The notes beneath the pieces are model-generated. The model was not told the DNA's origin, did no database searches, and saw only the letters and a program-made list of their open reading frames with translations. Below, piece by piece: positions 38,401-53,400 of a stretch of 64,000 nt of DNA. A program made the translations under genes and the position numbers. Every line of letters begins with the position of its first letter. Within the stretch, counting starts at the first letter, position 1. Location of the stretch: contig OW028577.1 of assembly GCA_932294295.1 (NCBI GenBank), forward strand, positions 311,001-375,000, written 5' to 3'. Origin of the DNA: Alitta virens (taxonomy: Eukaryota > Annelida > Polychaeta > Phyllodocida > Nereididae).

Positions 38401-41400
38401 ACAAAGCTCAGTCCTGCTCTGTTCGGAAGCTTCTTTACGTATGTTGAGCACATTCCGGCTTCCGGAAGATCTTTGCATGACAAAGGAGATCAACTTCCTT
38501 CTTTTTACAGGGTGATATGGGATGCCCCAGATTCATCGAACCCTATCTCATATGACCATGCACTCCTACCTGGGTATATTTGGTCATAATCGGATAGCGT
38601 GCGACGCTAGATTGGTCGATGCTAGCTCACGTTACAACAGACTGACATCAAAGCCGACTGTATAGCACAATGTTATAGCATGTTTAGTATTGTTGGAATT
38701 TTACCATTGGTGTGAATAGGTCTAGTAGTTAAGGGGAAGTTCTGTAGTTATGAGCTGACTATAACATTGAGATTCACCACTACATTGCAATTTGTCACTC
38801 TAAATGAACTTTCATACTAGCACATTAAAAATTGCGAACCGTTACTTTTGTCACAAATTATGGAGTTGCTAAGCGTGTAATTATTTTTGTTGGGGGTGGT
38901 GAATTTTGATGTGGTGGTGAAGGTCATTGCCACTGAGTCTACAATGCTGGAAATATGTTTCAAGTGACTGGTGATTTAAATAATAGTAGGGGAAGTCTTT
39001 CTGTCAAAGTTGCTGAAATCATCTGGCCATGAACTTCATGTTAACTAACTATATAAAATCGAGTCCCAAAAATAAATATAAAAAGATTTACGATATATAC
39101 CCAGTTGATAGGTTCGACACTGTATCTTAGCAACACTATGAATTTAAGTCACACAAAACAATAAAAGCATTACCTTAGATTGTTAAATTGGTTACACCCT
39201 TGGAGCACATATTGAAAGGATACCGCTATAAATAGCCATGAACTTGAGTTGCGATATATAAGTGATGAGTACAGCCACGATGACGGCAATCACAGCCACA
39301 TAGACACCTATCAAGAAGTTGACAGCCCAGCGCACCAGGGTCGCCCTCTGCAGTTTCTGTAAGAAAATAACAACTGACGTCTGCGCGCTTTGCATACTAC
39401 TTCAAAAATGTCTGAGCAAAATGTGTGTGACATTTGGCAAACAGGAATTACATATGTAAATGTGATTTATTGTCAAAATGAGATGTTAAAAGATTGAATG
39501 ACTTGTGATAATTTTTCATTGCTGATAGAACAGTAATGAGAATTTCCTTAGTCATATACGTATTAATTGAAAAGGAAGATTCTCTACATGGCCAATTGTG
39601 CCACGTGCGTTTTCCATGCGTTAAAATAAACGCATGGAAAACGCATGGTTTTTGCCTCATTATAATTAGCTAAAAACCATGCGTTTTCCATTTATCCTTC
39701 TCATGGAAAACGCACGTGGCACATTTGGCCATGTAGTGAAGGTTGATTAAGAGAAGTGATACATGAAACTTTTGATAGTGAACCGATACAGTATACCATA
39801 GAATATGATTACATTTAGTCATTCGGATGATATTTTGTTTAACGTGCCCAATATATATGCCCATAATTTTTCAAACAACTATGAGATATTCATGTGTCGT
39901 TTATACTGGCATTTGCAGTTATCTTTATAACTGTATTTCTTCTATGCTATATATAATGTCCAGATGATTTATATTCTGTTGTCCTCTGCAAGACCGCGAT
40001 ACGGGTGGGCGAAAAAATAAAGCGGGGAAACAAATTGTTGCTTCATAGTGGAAACTATGGACATACTTTCTGTCAACCTGAGCTTTCCCTGGGTGGAAAG
40101 AAGATGGTGATTTACTGTGTTGATTACAGCACAGAGACATCTCGGAGCTAATACTGCATCAAATCCATAGACAACTAAATGAGACTATTTTTCACTCCTA
40201 CTACAGTTATAGAGTTATATTGGGAATAGTACTTGTATCTTACCGGTTTGCTTATACATAATATATAAACTTTTTTATTAATTTATTTTGAATATATTAG
40301 AATGTACTGTATAGATTCTAATTATCATTTAAATGATTTCATCCTCGGAGGAGGCAATTCCTATCTATTGCACATATGTATCTACAGACACTCCTTTAAA
40401 TTAAAAAAAATAGTTTAATACATATCAAGAAACATACACAAAAATGGACATAATTAAGTGGACCCACCTTGGCAGTGACCAGTTCCTTTTCTTGCAGGAA
40501 ACGTTGACTTTCCACCACATTGTAATCCAAACTCTGAAACAGGAGAAATTTGAAAGGTTCAGTGGAGTTTTGCATTACATTAACCCTGGGGTATGCATGG
40601 TTTAGTGTTTACTGTTGTCAAGGCAACACTTTTATTGCAGTCTGCTTTATTGTTTAACCCTAGGGATAACATCCAATAAGATTAGGAGGGTAATATTTAA
40701 GGGTATAACGTGTTGCTTGTCACCATAATTTTTTTTTTATATATATGAACATTAAACACAGCAGGATTTGTATGGCCTTAATAATTAGTGGAACAAAAAT
40801 AAAAATTGTGTATTTTATTTACAATTGACATGACAACTCATAAATCATATTGAGCTCAACCATCTAGCTTTAGCTGCCTACTGGAAGCTGTATCTAATGT
40901 ACTGCTCTTTATAAATTCTGAGACAACAAAATAACTGCTAGACATGTGCATTTGTGTTATAAGTCACAATTCTCATTAATAAAAAAGAAGTTAGCGATAT
41001 TTTTCGACCAATTTGGGACTTCAGATTAGCCGACTATGATGTGTCTCTGGCTTGTTTTGGCTTGATTTAGCTCCATGAAGTTGAGTAGATCTGCCCAGTA
41101 AAATACTATTATTTTTCACAATTCAATTGATGTACACACACTGCTCAGACAAACGCAGTCGAACGTAATTTCAGCCATGGAGTTGGTTCACAATTTACAA
41201 TTTAGTAGTTTTACGATTTAATCTTCTTTATGGAATGTTTTCATGTTTGAGTGAGTTTTGAAACTATGTCGTATGGGCTTATATTTTGTCGCTCTTAAAA
41301 TTTCATGGTTGCCTTAATGCACCAGACTTTGCTTGCCATCTAGTCTGTCTCTATATTACAGTGAACTCTCACAATTAAGGCCAGCAACTGGAAACAATGG

Positions 41401-44400
41401 AATAACTTAAGTGTACACAATGGGAGCATTAACTTAAGGTTTGCTCAATTCTGCAGTAAAATATGGCCACCATGATGAAAAAAAGGCCCAAAAAAATAAG
41501 TAAAAAAGAAAGAAAACAACCTTGGAAAGATTGTAAACTTCAAGTTAATTGGTACAGAGAGGGGGTTTATGTTTAAAAGTTGGAGGCTCGATTTATTAGT
41601 AACATTTATGTCAGTTTTGTGCTGCTCAACAGTTTTCGTTCGATCACCACCCCCTCATGTTTGCCCGCCATAATTAACGTAGCACGTGATAAAACGCCAT
41701 GTTGACGTCACATTTTATCATGACGTAGCCACAAAACGTTGCATCACTGACGTATGGACGCTAGGGATTACGTAATATCTCAACGTCATAGTCAATTGAG
41801 TCGAACAAGCGGTAAACTGGAGTTATGAGGTCACTGGCCAGCTTACTCATATCATGGACGTAATGCTCAAATTAAGCATTCAGCGCCTTAAAGTAAGACC
41901 GGAGGGGCCCTTATTAAATTAGGCCAATTTGGGGTCAAGGGTTATCTACAGTGGCCCTGACCAATGGCAGCTAAAGTTCACTCATGTTACCATACGTGTA
42001 CAAAATTAAATTAGCTAAAGAAAAATGCTAGCACGGGAAATCTGAATTTGCTACTTTAGCAAAATGTGAAAAAAGAAAGTCAACTAAAAATCAACAAGTT
42101 TTTACCATTTTACAGCTGATTATTATATTCCTGCATCTCAACATTTAATCAGACTTACGACTTACACTTGTAAAACACTTTGTATAATGTGTACATTATG
42201 AATTTAAAAAAGGTTATTATTTCATTTAGGAAATAAATCTAATTTGATTAGATTGTATGCAGAGAGTAGACATATGTGATCAGTGGTCTCCGGTAGGAAC
42301 CTACATATATAGGTTAATTTTGATCTACCATATGTTATAGATGGATGCTGAACTTATGTCAATAATGACCCAATATGGATCTGCACATATTGTGATTATA
42401 CACACATGCATGGGTAGAATACATTTACAATTTTAGATAGTAGGCCTATAACATGAAGTGTATGCCAGTGGAATTCTACCGAAAGACTACCTCATTATTA
42501 AGACCACCTAGCCATAAAAATTTAAAAAAAGAAATTGTAACATAAATTTTGTCTCAGTATTCTCCATGGGCTGTTGAACTAGAAGCTTAATTTGTTCATA
42601 TCGTAATTTGATTATTTAAGATGACTCAGCAGTATCAAATGTCACAGAAAGATGCTCAGCTCATAAAAGCATTATTGAACAAGTCAAAATAGATACTTAT
42701 TACTCCTATGGAAAGGATTTATATGGTAAGCATGTTTACATTTTCCTCAATCCAATCAAATTAATCAAACAAGGGGTCCGACAAGGATCTAAATCTTGCC
42801 TAAATTGGAGAAGTAAAGTCTACATGACTAAATTTGATCCCTCTTAACCAAACAAAATCGAATGAAGCGGATTTGAGACACAGGCAATATCCAAGAGGAA
42901 ATTAAATGAAAATTGATAGGTAAATAAATGCAAATAAAGTATATATACATGACATTGATAATATATACTCGAGTACTTACAATGTTCTGAGCTGTGTGCA
43001 ATTTGTATTTTATAGCCTTGACAATTTATATTGTATGTTCAATCATCCTTTTGACAGTACTTTGTTGCATCATAATGGATGTAGTAGTTTCTTTGTAATG
43101 GGCAATTTATCATTTTCAAACATGGAAAGTTTTCAAGATTGCATTTACCACAGATGCGAAAGAATTGTGTACAATGTAGTATATACCGTTAGTACAGAAA
43201 GTAACAAATATCAACTGTACAGTGTACACGAGTCCAGTCTTTTAACTCGTAACTCAATTTAGTATATTATTTAATTACTAGACAATAAGGATAATGATAA
43301 AACCAATAACCATAATATATAGACAGTTAACTTAATATTGGTAAATTACTAGACAGAAGTTCAGTTCCTCAATTAGTATTAGTTATAGCAGAAGAAAATA
43401 AACCATGACAAATAAATCGACATATGCAGGTTACATTCAATGATGGATTCATAAACTCAGTATTGTACTGTTGGTATAATTCAGGTTTGATATATTTCAG
43501 AAGTATACACCAGGTATTGCCATAAACCAGATCTGTGTCATTTATTCTGGTAAGACAAGATATGATAAGTTTGGGAACATGTTAAAAGAGAGACACGATG
43601 ATACAATCACTAAACATTGAGCAGGCATAGTAAGAAAAAATAAACTTAATAACAGAATACTAAAAAATTTGGCTCATAAAAAAAAAAAAAGATTCAAAGC
43701 TAGCTAATAGGCAATAACCAAGAACATGAATATTATTTTGAAATAACTGTGACCTCCCTGCTATTAGGCTCTTTACATGCAAGTGGACACTGGACACTGG
43801 ACACAGATTCCCTTGGCGGAATAGAAGCAGAACAGAATCTCTTCATGCTTAAAAGGTCAGTGCTCTATTCTATCTGCTCTATTCTATCTATCCAACCAAA
43901 ACTGGGTCTATTCGAGTAACGCAACACCTCTCCTGTTAGCTCATGTTGGCCATGCGCAGTTTCCGGTTGCAAGTGAAGACCAAGCCCAAACGAGTGAAGA
44001 ACCAAAACATTGCAAGATTCATACATATGTAATTCTTTTCCCATTCTTAGCTTGACAAACGCAGCACTTAACCCGTTTTGTTAGACAAAGAGCTTGGTCC
44101 ATTTACTCCTGAATTATTCCACACACAGCATTTGTTTTATCACAGGCCTGCCTGGTTTTGTTTTTATTTCGTTTGTAGCTTATGTTAAAGGCTTGAGAAT
44201 AAATAGGGACTGGGTGTGTAGCATAGCGGCTGGAATGGGTTCAATGGCAGCGACACTGGTTGGATGGGTTAGAAATTAAAATAATTCCCCATTCAATTAA
44301 AATCAGCTGATGTTAAGTGTTATTTTCATGGAAGGATGTACAACTATCTATCTATCTATCTATCTTTCTATCTATCTATCTTTCTATCTATCTATCTATG

Positions 44401-47400
44401 CATCTATCTATCTATCTATGCATCTATCTATCTATGCATCTATATATCTATCTATCTATGCATCTATCTATCTATCTATTTATCTATCCATCTATCTATT
44501 TATCTATCCATCTATATATCTATCTATCTATGCATCTATCTATCTATCTATTTATCTATCCATCTATTTATTTATTTATCTATTTATCTATCTCATCTAT
44601 CTATCTATATATCTATCTATCTATCTATCTACCTATCCTGTGGCAAAATGTGCAAATCATGTAGATAGATAGATATGTTTATTGACAGTATGTGGGGTCA
44701 TACCTGTACAGTATAGAGTATGCTATTAGAGTTACTGCCATCTCTCTTAATATTCATAGTTTTATTGTTGTAGTTTATGGTGACCGCAAATACTACTTAT
44801 TTATGTCTGATTCACACATTTTGTTTATTTCAGCATGGAGTCACCAGTCACCAGTGACTGCATGATTTCAGCCATGGTCAGCGCGCACTTGCATTCGATG
44901 TCCGGCAACTACCTTCAATGAGGAGCTTGCTAACAACATTTCATTACAAAATCATCGCCTCTTTATTGCGAGTGGGTGCTGAGTTATGGCCATAAAGAGT
45001 GCACTCGCCCCCAATTTGCTCGCTTTCATTTACCACTTTCTTGCAAAAGAAGTGTTGAATGCGCTATAGATATGCTTTTGCTATGCCCATTGTTAAGACT
45101 TACAGCTTCTATTACTATAAGATTAAGCTTGAAAGAGATTTGTTATGGAAATATGACTGAAACTTTCAGATCTTTGAAGCTAATTTAGAAATAACAGTGT
45201 ACACCTGTATGTACCGAATGAATACACGTTCTTTGTTGCATGTACACGTGGCATGTAATGACTTGGCATGTTTTGATTCAATATTTTACGCATACACCAT
45301 GTATGTAATTTGGCAATTCCTCATGAATATTCATATCATTACAGAAATCATGTCATACGTCTTGTGTGAATACAGCAATTTGGTGACGAATGCTCTGACT
45401 ACATTACGAATGCATGCTGTTTGTGAATTGAGGACTCAGACAATGCAAATGTAAACCTTCTATGTGATATGGACCCCTATGGCAATTAATCCACCTTATA
45501 TGTTAGGTTAACCTTGTAATGGTGAATACATCTAACACCTTGTATGTCATGAATACACCCAATATGCAGTGAATACACCTAGTATGCAAGGAGGACACCA
45601 TTATGCGGTGTACAGTAGTGAACAGGAGCGCTGGCCTTTCGGACCATTCGATTAAAGGAGGTATCCATGTGATGTTTTGAGGGGATGCTGTGACACTATG
45701 GGCTGATGAGGCTGGCCATCAAGTGTCATGATTGATACATTCTCATTCTGTAGCCATCCTACAGTCATCCTGCATCTTGACTGCTCAGCGTCTTGCTATC
45801 AGGCCAGTGTCGTTTGTAGTAAAGGTGGGAGGGCATGTCCCTTGATTACACCTGATATTAAAGGTGGGACAGGATATCCACTGGTTACACCTGATATTGA
45901 AGAGGATCAGGGAAAAGAAAAATATGTAAATAAAGAAAAATAGAGGCAAGGGTAGCACACATAGTCAGGCCAATGTTGTGCTGACGTCATGCCAACATTA
46001 CGCCAACTACTGCATAATGATTATACTAATCTCAGCCCCTGTGGAGAGCATTTACATATATAAACATAAAATCTAATCCAGGAATTAAAGATGATTATCC
46101 ATGAAAATATAAAACACGAGCACTACAAAAGACACACAGGAACAGATAGACAAGTCAGAATGACCAAGATTAAGGAACATCCTTCGTGTGGAAGTAGTAC
46201 ATGTAAGTGTTCTGACAGGAGCTCATTAATTGCCTGTTGCCTCCCGTTTTTGTGTGTTTTTGTCCACTTCAACTACCGGAGCAGTCAGAGATCAGTGCAT
46301 CATTAGTTCACAACAAGCTGACTGCAACTAAAGCCCAAAATAATTCTGTACTCTTGGCAAGACTCACATTACAACAAAAAGGCATGAAATGTTGAATATT
46401 TAATGAACTGGTTCAATCAGAATATTATAGAGAAGTATCAAAATGCATGGGTTTAGTATTTAACACTGATCAGTGCGTGAGAAATGTAAATTTTGCATCG
46501 GATGGAAATTGAAGGTTTATTACTTAACAGAAAGTAACTATGAAGCATGCCAGCCACTCATAGCAAGAGACAGAGTGTTGTTCCTGCAGTAAAACTTACA
46601 TCTCACATAGATGCCATGGCCTGGTGGATAGAGTGTTGGACTTGCATGCACGTTGCCATGAGTTCAAACCCAGGCATGGCATGCAGGAACTGAGCAGATT
46701 CTCCTCTGATCACTGCTTCAAAAGGATATACCATATGATAATTGTTTGAGACAATACTACCTTTCAAATTAAAGGTTTATTCTTCTGCCTCACCATTGAA
46801 AAAACAAATTAATGAAACTTTGCTTATGATTCACTAATTCTAATTCAGTCTTGATGTTTTATCTACCAAATGATACAAATTTTGACAAATGTATGGATTT
46901 CTGATTTTAAACATGCCATGACAATAGGTAGGCTTGCAGCGAAATCTGCTTCGAAGTTCAGTTCAGTGCAAAAAGCCATTTATAACCAGTTAGGCTGTAA
47001 ACTAGCTTTTCACAAGTGCTTGTCTGTTACACTTCATACACTTGGAGGCAATAACAGCGAACATGGTTGTAGGGCCACCGCACTCACTGCTTCATAGTGC
47101 TAGAGATGCCACGAGGAATACAAAGTGGGTCTAAATCTCCTCCTATGTATTTGGGAGGACCATACAGTGAAAAGGCTCAACTAAAAGGCTCTGAAGAACG
47201 AAGTGGAATCTCCCAAAAGTATTCCTGACTTTATTCGGATATCGATTAAAACTCACAGTAATTTCATTTTAATTCAACTAAATGAATGATCCAAATCTTG
47301 TTGTCCTGGTATGATATGGAACAGAGACAACTAATATTGCTCTTGGCAACATGCAATAAGAGCCAACATCTCGTGCAATATTAGTTGTCACAGTTCCATA

Positions 47401-50400
47401 CAAACCAATCTGGCGTGATCAATAGGCTTTATTTGTATCAGTATAAACAGAGATTAGCATAAAGGGCACATTTAATATGGCATTGTAAGACTTTGCTTAA
47501 AAAGGTTATGCAGTAGAATGCATGAATTGAACCTAGACCTTCCAGAAGATCAAAACAGGTCTTAAACACTGGACCATTCATTCATTTAATAAAATTAAAA
47601 TGTGTTGAGTGAAAGATGTTCTCCCATTAAAGTTACCATTACTTGAGTATGGCGTGTGAAGACAAATAAGAAAGATACCATGGTTTAGTGCACAGCACTA
47701 TCTTGGAATGGGGCCTAGTTAGGACAATGCCATTCATTTTCTTAATGAATTTTGGTTGTCAAAGGGAATTTTTGGATCCTTCTGTTTTGTGAAGAGTCAT
47801 GCAACTTGCCATTTAGCAATAACTTTTTTATTTGGTCGCAAATCCAATTGATGGCTGATTAAGTCATTGAGGGTGGACTATTATTAGATTTACAAGTAGA
47901 CCAGTATCATGATCTTATCAAACTCTCGGCCACTGATCAATCGACTTCATTTCGATTGCTTTTCTGCGATTAATCGATACTCATAGATAACGGATTGGTG
48001 CTGTAAAGCAGTTCTCGCAAGCGGAAAATCTGAGCGTGCGTTCACCGATAGTATTTACATGCCATGAAGTTATCGGAGTTCTAAGGGCATCAAAGTAGTT
48101 TTTTATGTCCATCTTTTATTAGGTGATATTAATCTGGCAGCTCCACAGTTTTCCCTACAGAACGACCTAATAACTCAGTTAAACCTTTGTTTCATTGTGT
48201 GACCGATGAAGTATCATGACTGATTATCACCAACGATTCGATTAGGACCAAACTCAGAAATCTTGAGCTGTCATTCCACAGATGCAAAAATATTCCATTA
48301 TAAATCGATGTAGGGCTTTGTTTCTGGAAAATCAATCATTGGTCAATGTCCTTTCTAGAATCAATTTGGCATCAAATCTTATCGATAAACTTGGAGAGCA
48401 GTTGAATTGTGCTCAAGAGTGATTATGTAGTTATATAGGGGGATCAATCATGATCCCTGAGGTAAACCTTTTCAATTCTTTCTTTTTCTTTTTACCTATT
48501 CTTTTATTTTTTGCGATTTCTATTTCAAAACTGTTGAGACATATTGAACTCAAAATGCGGTATTCATCGATCGCTTACCAATCGATCTGTTTCTATCTTT
48601 CACATTTTCTTTCATAAGCGATCAATCCAATTTCTCATATCCAGCAGCACGCCTTTGTGGACTTCATAGTATCAGAAAAAAGCTGCTGCTGATTAACACA
48701 GGACTATGGAGTGTTAAGCTAATTCTCCTTGAGTGGGAGCTTCCATATCAAGCTTTTCTTAGATTTGGTCAATAAAAATGACCAATGGCTCTCCGAGTAA
48801 TCAGGCTATAGGCCAGGCTGACCAGAGTTCGCTGACCACAATAATTGATATGAAATAATTGATTGTGATAAGAAAATATCAAAAGAAAAAGTAAACTGAC
48901 TGACTGACTGACTGACTGACTGACTGGATTTATGGATGGGAAAAGTGCATTATGTAGTCTTTTATTAATGTATGTTTTTTGTTGCGTCTTCTCTAAATGA
49001 AGCCTGGACCATTTTTAGTCGAATGTATCATTTATTTTGCATATAATTTCGACATTTCCTGTTATTACTGCTTGATTTAATTATATTTCAATTCTATTTG
49101 CCAAAACTAACTAACTAACTTGCGGCTAATTGAGTTCCAAACGTATGAATAACAGACTAGTCACATTGATTATAGACAGACAGACAGACATAAAGAAATG
49201 GGGGGGGGGGGGGGGACATGTGTCGACATTAACTAATGTTGCAAGAGTATTTTATAATTTTATATGCAAATTTTTGTTGAATTTTCATGACCAGAATATA
49301 AAATATTTAAAAAGTAAACGAATGTTGAAGTGGAGTCAACATCGTTTGAATGTAGCTACTTTTATAGATCCTCATGTAAGTAAGTTTACTTTTCAATTAT
49401 AAACAAAGGGAACTTAATCAACTCGGTACATAATTCATGCTCTTTCAGTACCACATCATGCAATTTCCTTGTAAAAAGCCATCAAACTTGCATTGGAAAA
49501 TTACTCGAAGTTTATCCCACGTAATAGCTATATTGCCTCAATTCTGTTTTGGCTCAGCATAGAGTAATCTAGCATTTCTTTGATATTGATCACAAAATAC
49601 CCTGAATCGATTATTGTAGTAAGTGAATTTTACGATGCAGTGTGTCAGCAATAAAGTAGTTTTGACATCCAAACTTCGATAAATCACTTCTGTCATGTAA
49701 TGCTTGGAGTAAAGTACGTGTTGACTTAAATGGACTACATTAAAGGGTTTTGACTTCCAGAGACTGCAATAAAGTATGTGTTGACTTGATTTGACTGTCA
49801 GAGACTGCTTAACTTTCAAAAACAGCATGAAGTACGTGGTGACTTTAATGGTCTATCCATTAAATTGTTTTTGACTTTCAGTGACAGCAATAACAAATCT
49901 TTTAACCTTGGTTTGACTTTCAGAAACTGTAGTAAAGTGTGTTATGACTTATGGATACTGCAATAAAGGTTTGTCCTACATCTAAACTTCCATGGAGACT
50001 GCAATAAAATGTGCTTCGACTATCATACTTACATCGATTTCAGTACCTTTAACAGCGACATTAAACTGTATGTTTTTGGTTAGACTTAACGGATGATACC
50101 AAAAACTTCGCACCAAACATCACAACTGTCTATAAAGCATAGTTAAGATAAAACTTGCGCTTACCTCAAATTTAGACGAGAGCCGGCGTCGCGGGTTTAT
50201 TTTATGCAAACTGCCATTTTCGGATCTGATTGAGGGTGACAAGCTGCCTCTTCTGCCAGTCTGCAACAAAAAATTAACACATTGATAATACACATTGTCA
50301 GTACATGGAGTGCTCTTCAAAATGATCTTCCACACTTTTCATAAGGTAGACTTAACTAAACCATTAGTTCATATACGTGCTGCTAACCGAAAAAGTACAA

Positions 50401-53400
50401 AATACGAAGTATCACACATCATTTTTTATAACAATTCCTAAGAATCTTGGTTTGAAGGGTATATACAATGAATAGGCTAAACAGAGTTTTTTGTTTGGGA
50501 CAGTTCCTTCGCTTATTGATGTTTGTTGACCATGGAAAATATCTATCAAAATAGTCCACTGATTGACACAACAAAAACCTTTCATTTTAATTTCATTAGT
50601 TCTAAATTTGTAAAAATAATATATGCAGGCCACTCCAAAATGTGCATGTAATAAGTGTAAATCAAATATTTCTGAGTTCTGGGGGCATGACAAATAACAG
50701 TTCTCTAATGTCCTATAACAGTTTCAGCAACGCACTATCTTATCTATGGATCTAGTTTGTATTAGGTTATCACTGGTCATATAGGACTAAGTATAAACAA
50801 GACGTGTGCATTGTACAGCTGCGGCATTTGTGTTCATTGAGATAACAGAATGATCTACATCTGAAGCCGCAGAGACAACCATGCCATTTTCATATTGGTA
50901 CAGTGCTCTGCTTATGTATTAGCATAAGGAACAGGTTCACCTCCTTGTACTTTTTTGGGGCAATAAATGTGATTTAACTTTAAATCTATAACTATCAATA
51001 AGTAAACCAACCAAAACCACAACAGCTGTTTCTATTCTGAATTCTCTTAGGCAACAGCTGAGACCTGTGTCATCAATTGACTCCTTTCAAAGAAACCTAA
51101 AGAATCTTTATATTATATATCTATCAAATTATATCTCATTTTAACCATATCTTAGTAATTTTATCTCAAAAGGTAGTGTATCAACTTTATTTTCAATATT
51201 TAAAATCTTATTCATTTATTGTAAAGCGCATTAGTGAGACATTCTGTTTACTTTTAAGCCTATATAAAGTGGTGATTATTATTATTCAAAGATGACCTTA
51301 AAGTCTGAGAGAGTCTGTGATTGTCTGCAATGTTCTTTAAGTACCAGTCTTTGTCCATAATTTTGTCTTTATTCATTTAAAGTATGTGTCTATTTCTTTC
51401 TGGGGTTTTAATTGTTGACCAATTAAAACAAGCATGAATATAACAAAAATCCCGCAAGTATTAATAAGTTTGTAGTGGTAAAATTTCTCCCATTCTTTCT
51501 GTTTTATATTATAACTTTCTGTCTTTGTCTCTGTGTATTTCTTTTCTATCTATATGTCTGTCTAGATGTCTTGCTGTCTGTCTTGCTGTCTGTCTCGCTG
51601 TCTGTCTAGCTGTCTGTCTAGCTGTCTGTCTAGCTGTCTGTCTGTCAATCAGTCTTTTTGTCCTTTCGCACCATATATATTTCACTCATAAAAGCCGATG
51701 TACGAAATACCCATCCTGGCATAATCTGATATACTGACATGTTTAGGTTGTTTTAAGTGGTTCAGCTTTTTTGCCAATCCCCAAAGAGGATTTTTTTTCT
51801 CTATAAATTGCTTATGAGGCCTTTTACTTCCTTGTAGAGACAGACCAGGGGCAATTGTTGCACAAATACCTCATAAAAGCCCTCAGTATACATTGTGCAA
51901 GGACAAGTACATGTATTATGCATTTAAAAGTACGCATAGATCTTGTAGCCTACGCGTTTAGCACTACTGGTTTCTTTGTCACATTATAACTTATAAAATA
52001 ATATCATCAATATAATATACTACTAATTTTATCTATGATATATAAGACTTCATTCACAATTCCACGATATTTTATGCTATGTCCTTTTAATAAAAGCCCG
52101 ATGATATCTGTATTTGAAACTATGACAGTCATAATACTTGAACTAAGGGGGTTAATTAGGTAGGTTGGAATATTATTTTTAACAGAGTCTGTGCTAGGTA
52201 TCGGACAGCTAGACAGGCATAACTGGAGTGTGCATTGCGCAGAGCCCTGTGTTGGCCACTGGGGTTTGAGGTCTTCACCCACTGTGTTACCACTCTTGCC
52301 AAGAGGAGGCCCAGGACTTTTACAGGCTACCAGGTGAAGGGTAAACTGTTTACTGATTGGGATTCTATGAAAAGGGACTGATATATATTATGCTTTATAG
52401 ATATACCTATATGAGATAACCAAAGGGCACAGTTTCAAGAATGACAAGACTTAATTTCTCCAAACATCTACTAAAATGTCAGCCATTATGGTAAATACAT
52501 TTTTGTTGCTGACAAGACTGAGTTTTTGTCCAGTTGACGCAATAAAATATTCAAAGTCAGAAGTTCCAGACTTTATTGAATTAGCATTGATTCTTGCAAA
52601 GTAGTTGCTTTTTCTTTTTTGCCATTTTGTGTCTTAAAAACGTGTTTTGTTTATAATTGAATAAACTCTCGAAGCAATATACATATTGACTGACAGTAAA
52701 CTGAACTCTTACAAAATGTCAAAGTACATATACAATTTCCATTGTAAGATAGATAGATAGATAGAAAAACAGATATATAGCTGTGAGTGAATTAATGAAT
52801 GAATGAATGAATGAATAAATGAATGAACGACTAAAGGTGTATGCATAACAACAGGCTTTGTAGAATGACTTTATAACCATCATAATCTGTCATAATACAT
52901 TTAAGGGGTCAAAATAATACAATATAGCAACATGCAAAATCATGATCACTCTTTGTTTTTTGGCAGCACTTCTGGAGGTACTGATTCGTTTACCAAGAAA
53001 ACATTTCTGTCTACATATTTCTTTCCAGCGATCATACCTCTTTCCATATGACGTATACCTCTTTCTAGGAATATTTCATATTGTATGGGAATGATGTATT
53101 TGTATAGAAGAGCAATTAAGAGGCTATAAAGCTGAGATATACTCATAACAGAGCAATATACGCAAACTGCAGAGGAGACAAGAGCAGGCCAAAAATGATC
53201 TAGACGACACGAGATAAGCTGTCTAACAACACAGCTATCTAAGGACAGAAAGCCATTAAACTGGGCCAACTGCAGAAAGGTATGGTTGAAAATGATGTCC
53301 ATGGATCATAGCAAGAGCTAATGAGTAAATAATGTTGATAAATGTGGCTATTCGACATCATTTATAATAAAGAGTGGAAAAAAGATAATCTGCAGAAGTT

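Larger units (their letters stand above)
33250..39223 (-). other. ClC intron 4 (6 kb)
   Basis: Holds a duplicated MITE-like element (33475-33600 and 34150-34359), a 10-bp minisatellite (35893-36190), a SINE (36230-36520) and a foldback (37904-38030). No nested gene supported. Confidence 0.7.
40534..50164 (-). other. ClC intron 2 (9.6 kb)
   Basis: Holds an ACGT-rich cluster (41670-41790), a long ATCT tract (44342-44637), tandem repeats (45513-45610, 45826-45900, 48899-48925), a SINE-like piece (46608-46730), a foldback (47315-47400), a G run (49199-49215) and a diverged tandem array (49610-50035). No nested gene supported; ORFs in the ATCT tract are repeat artefacts. Confidence 0.7.

Noticed and set aside
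39670..39864. ORFs containing [17 protein letters not shown] peptides, also at 17691, 54141, 60029 and 60151
   Set aside because: Repeated peptide is the translated arm of the CATGGCC foldback element, not a protein family.
44310..44672. Three overlapping 110-120 codon ORFs of repeating Ser-Ile-Tyr-Leu
   Set aside because: They are the ATCT microsatellite read in three frames; no gene context.
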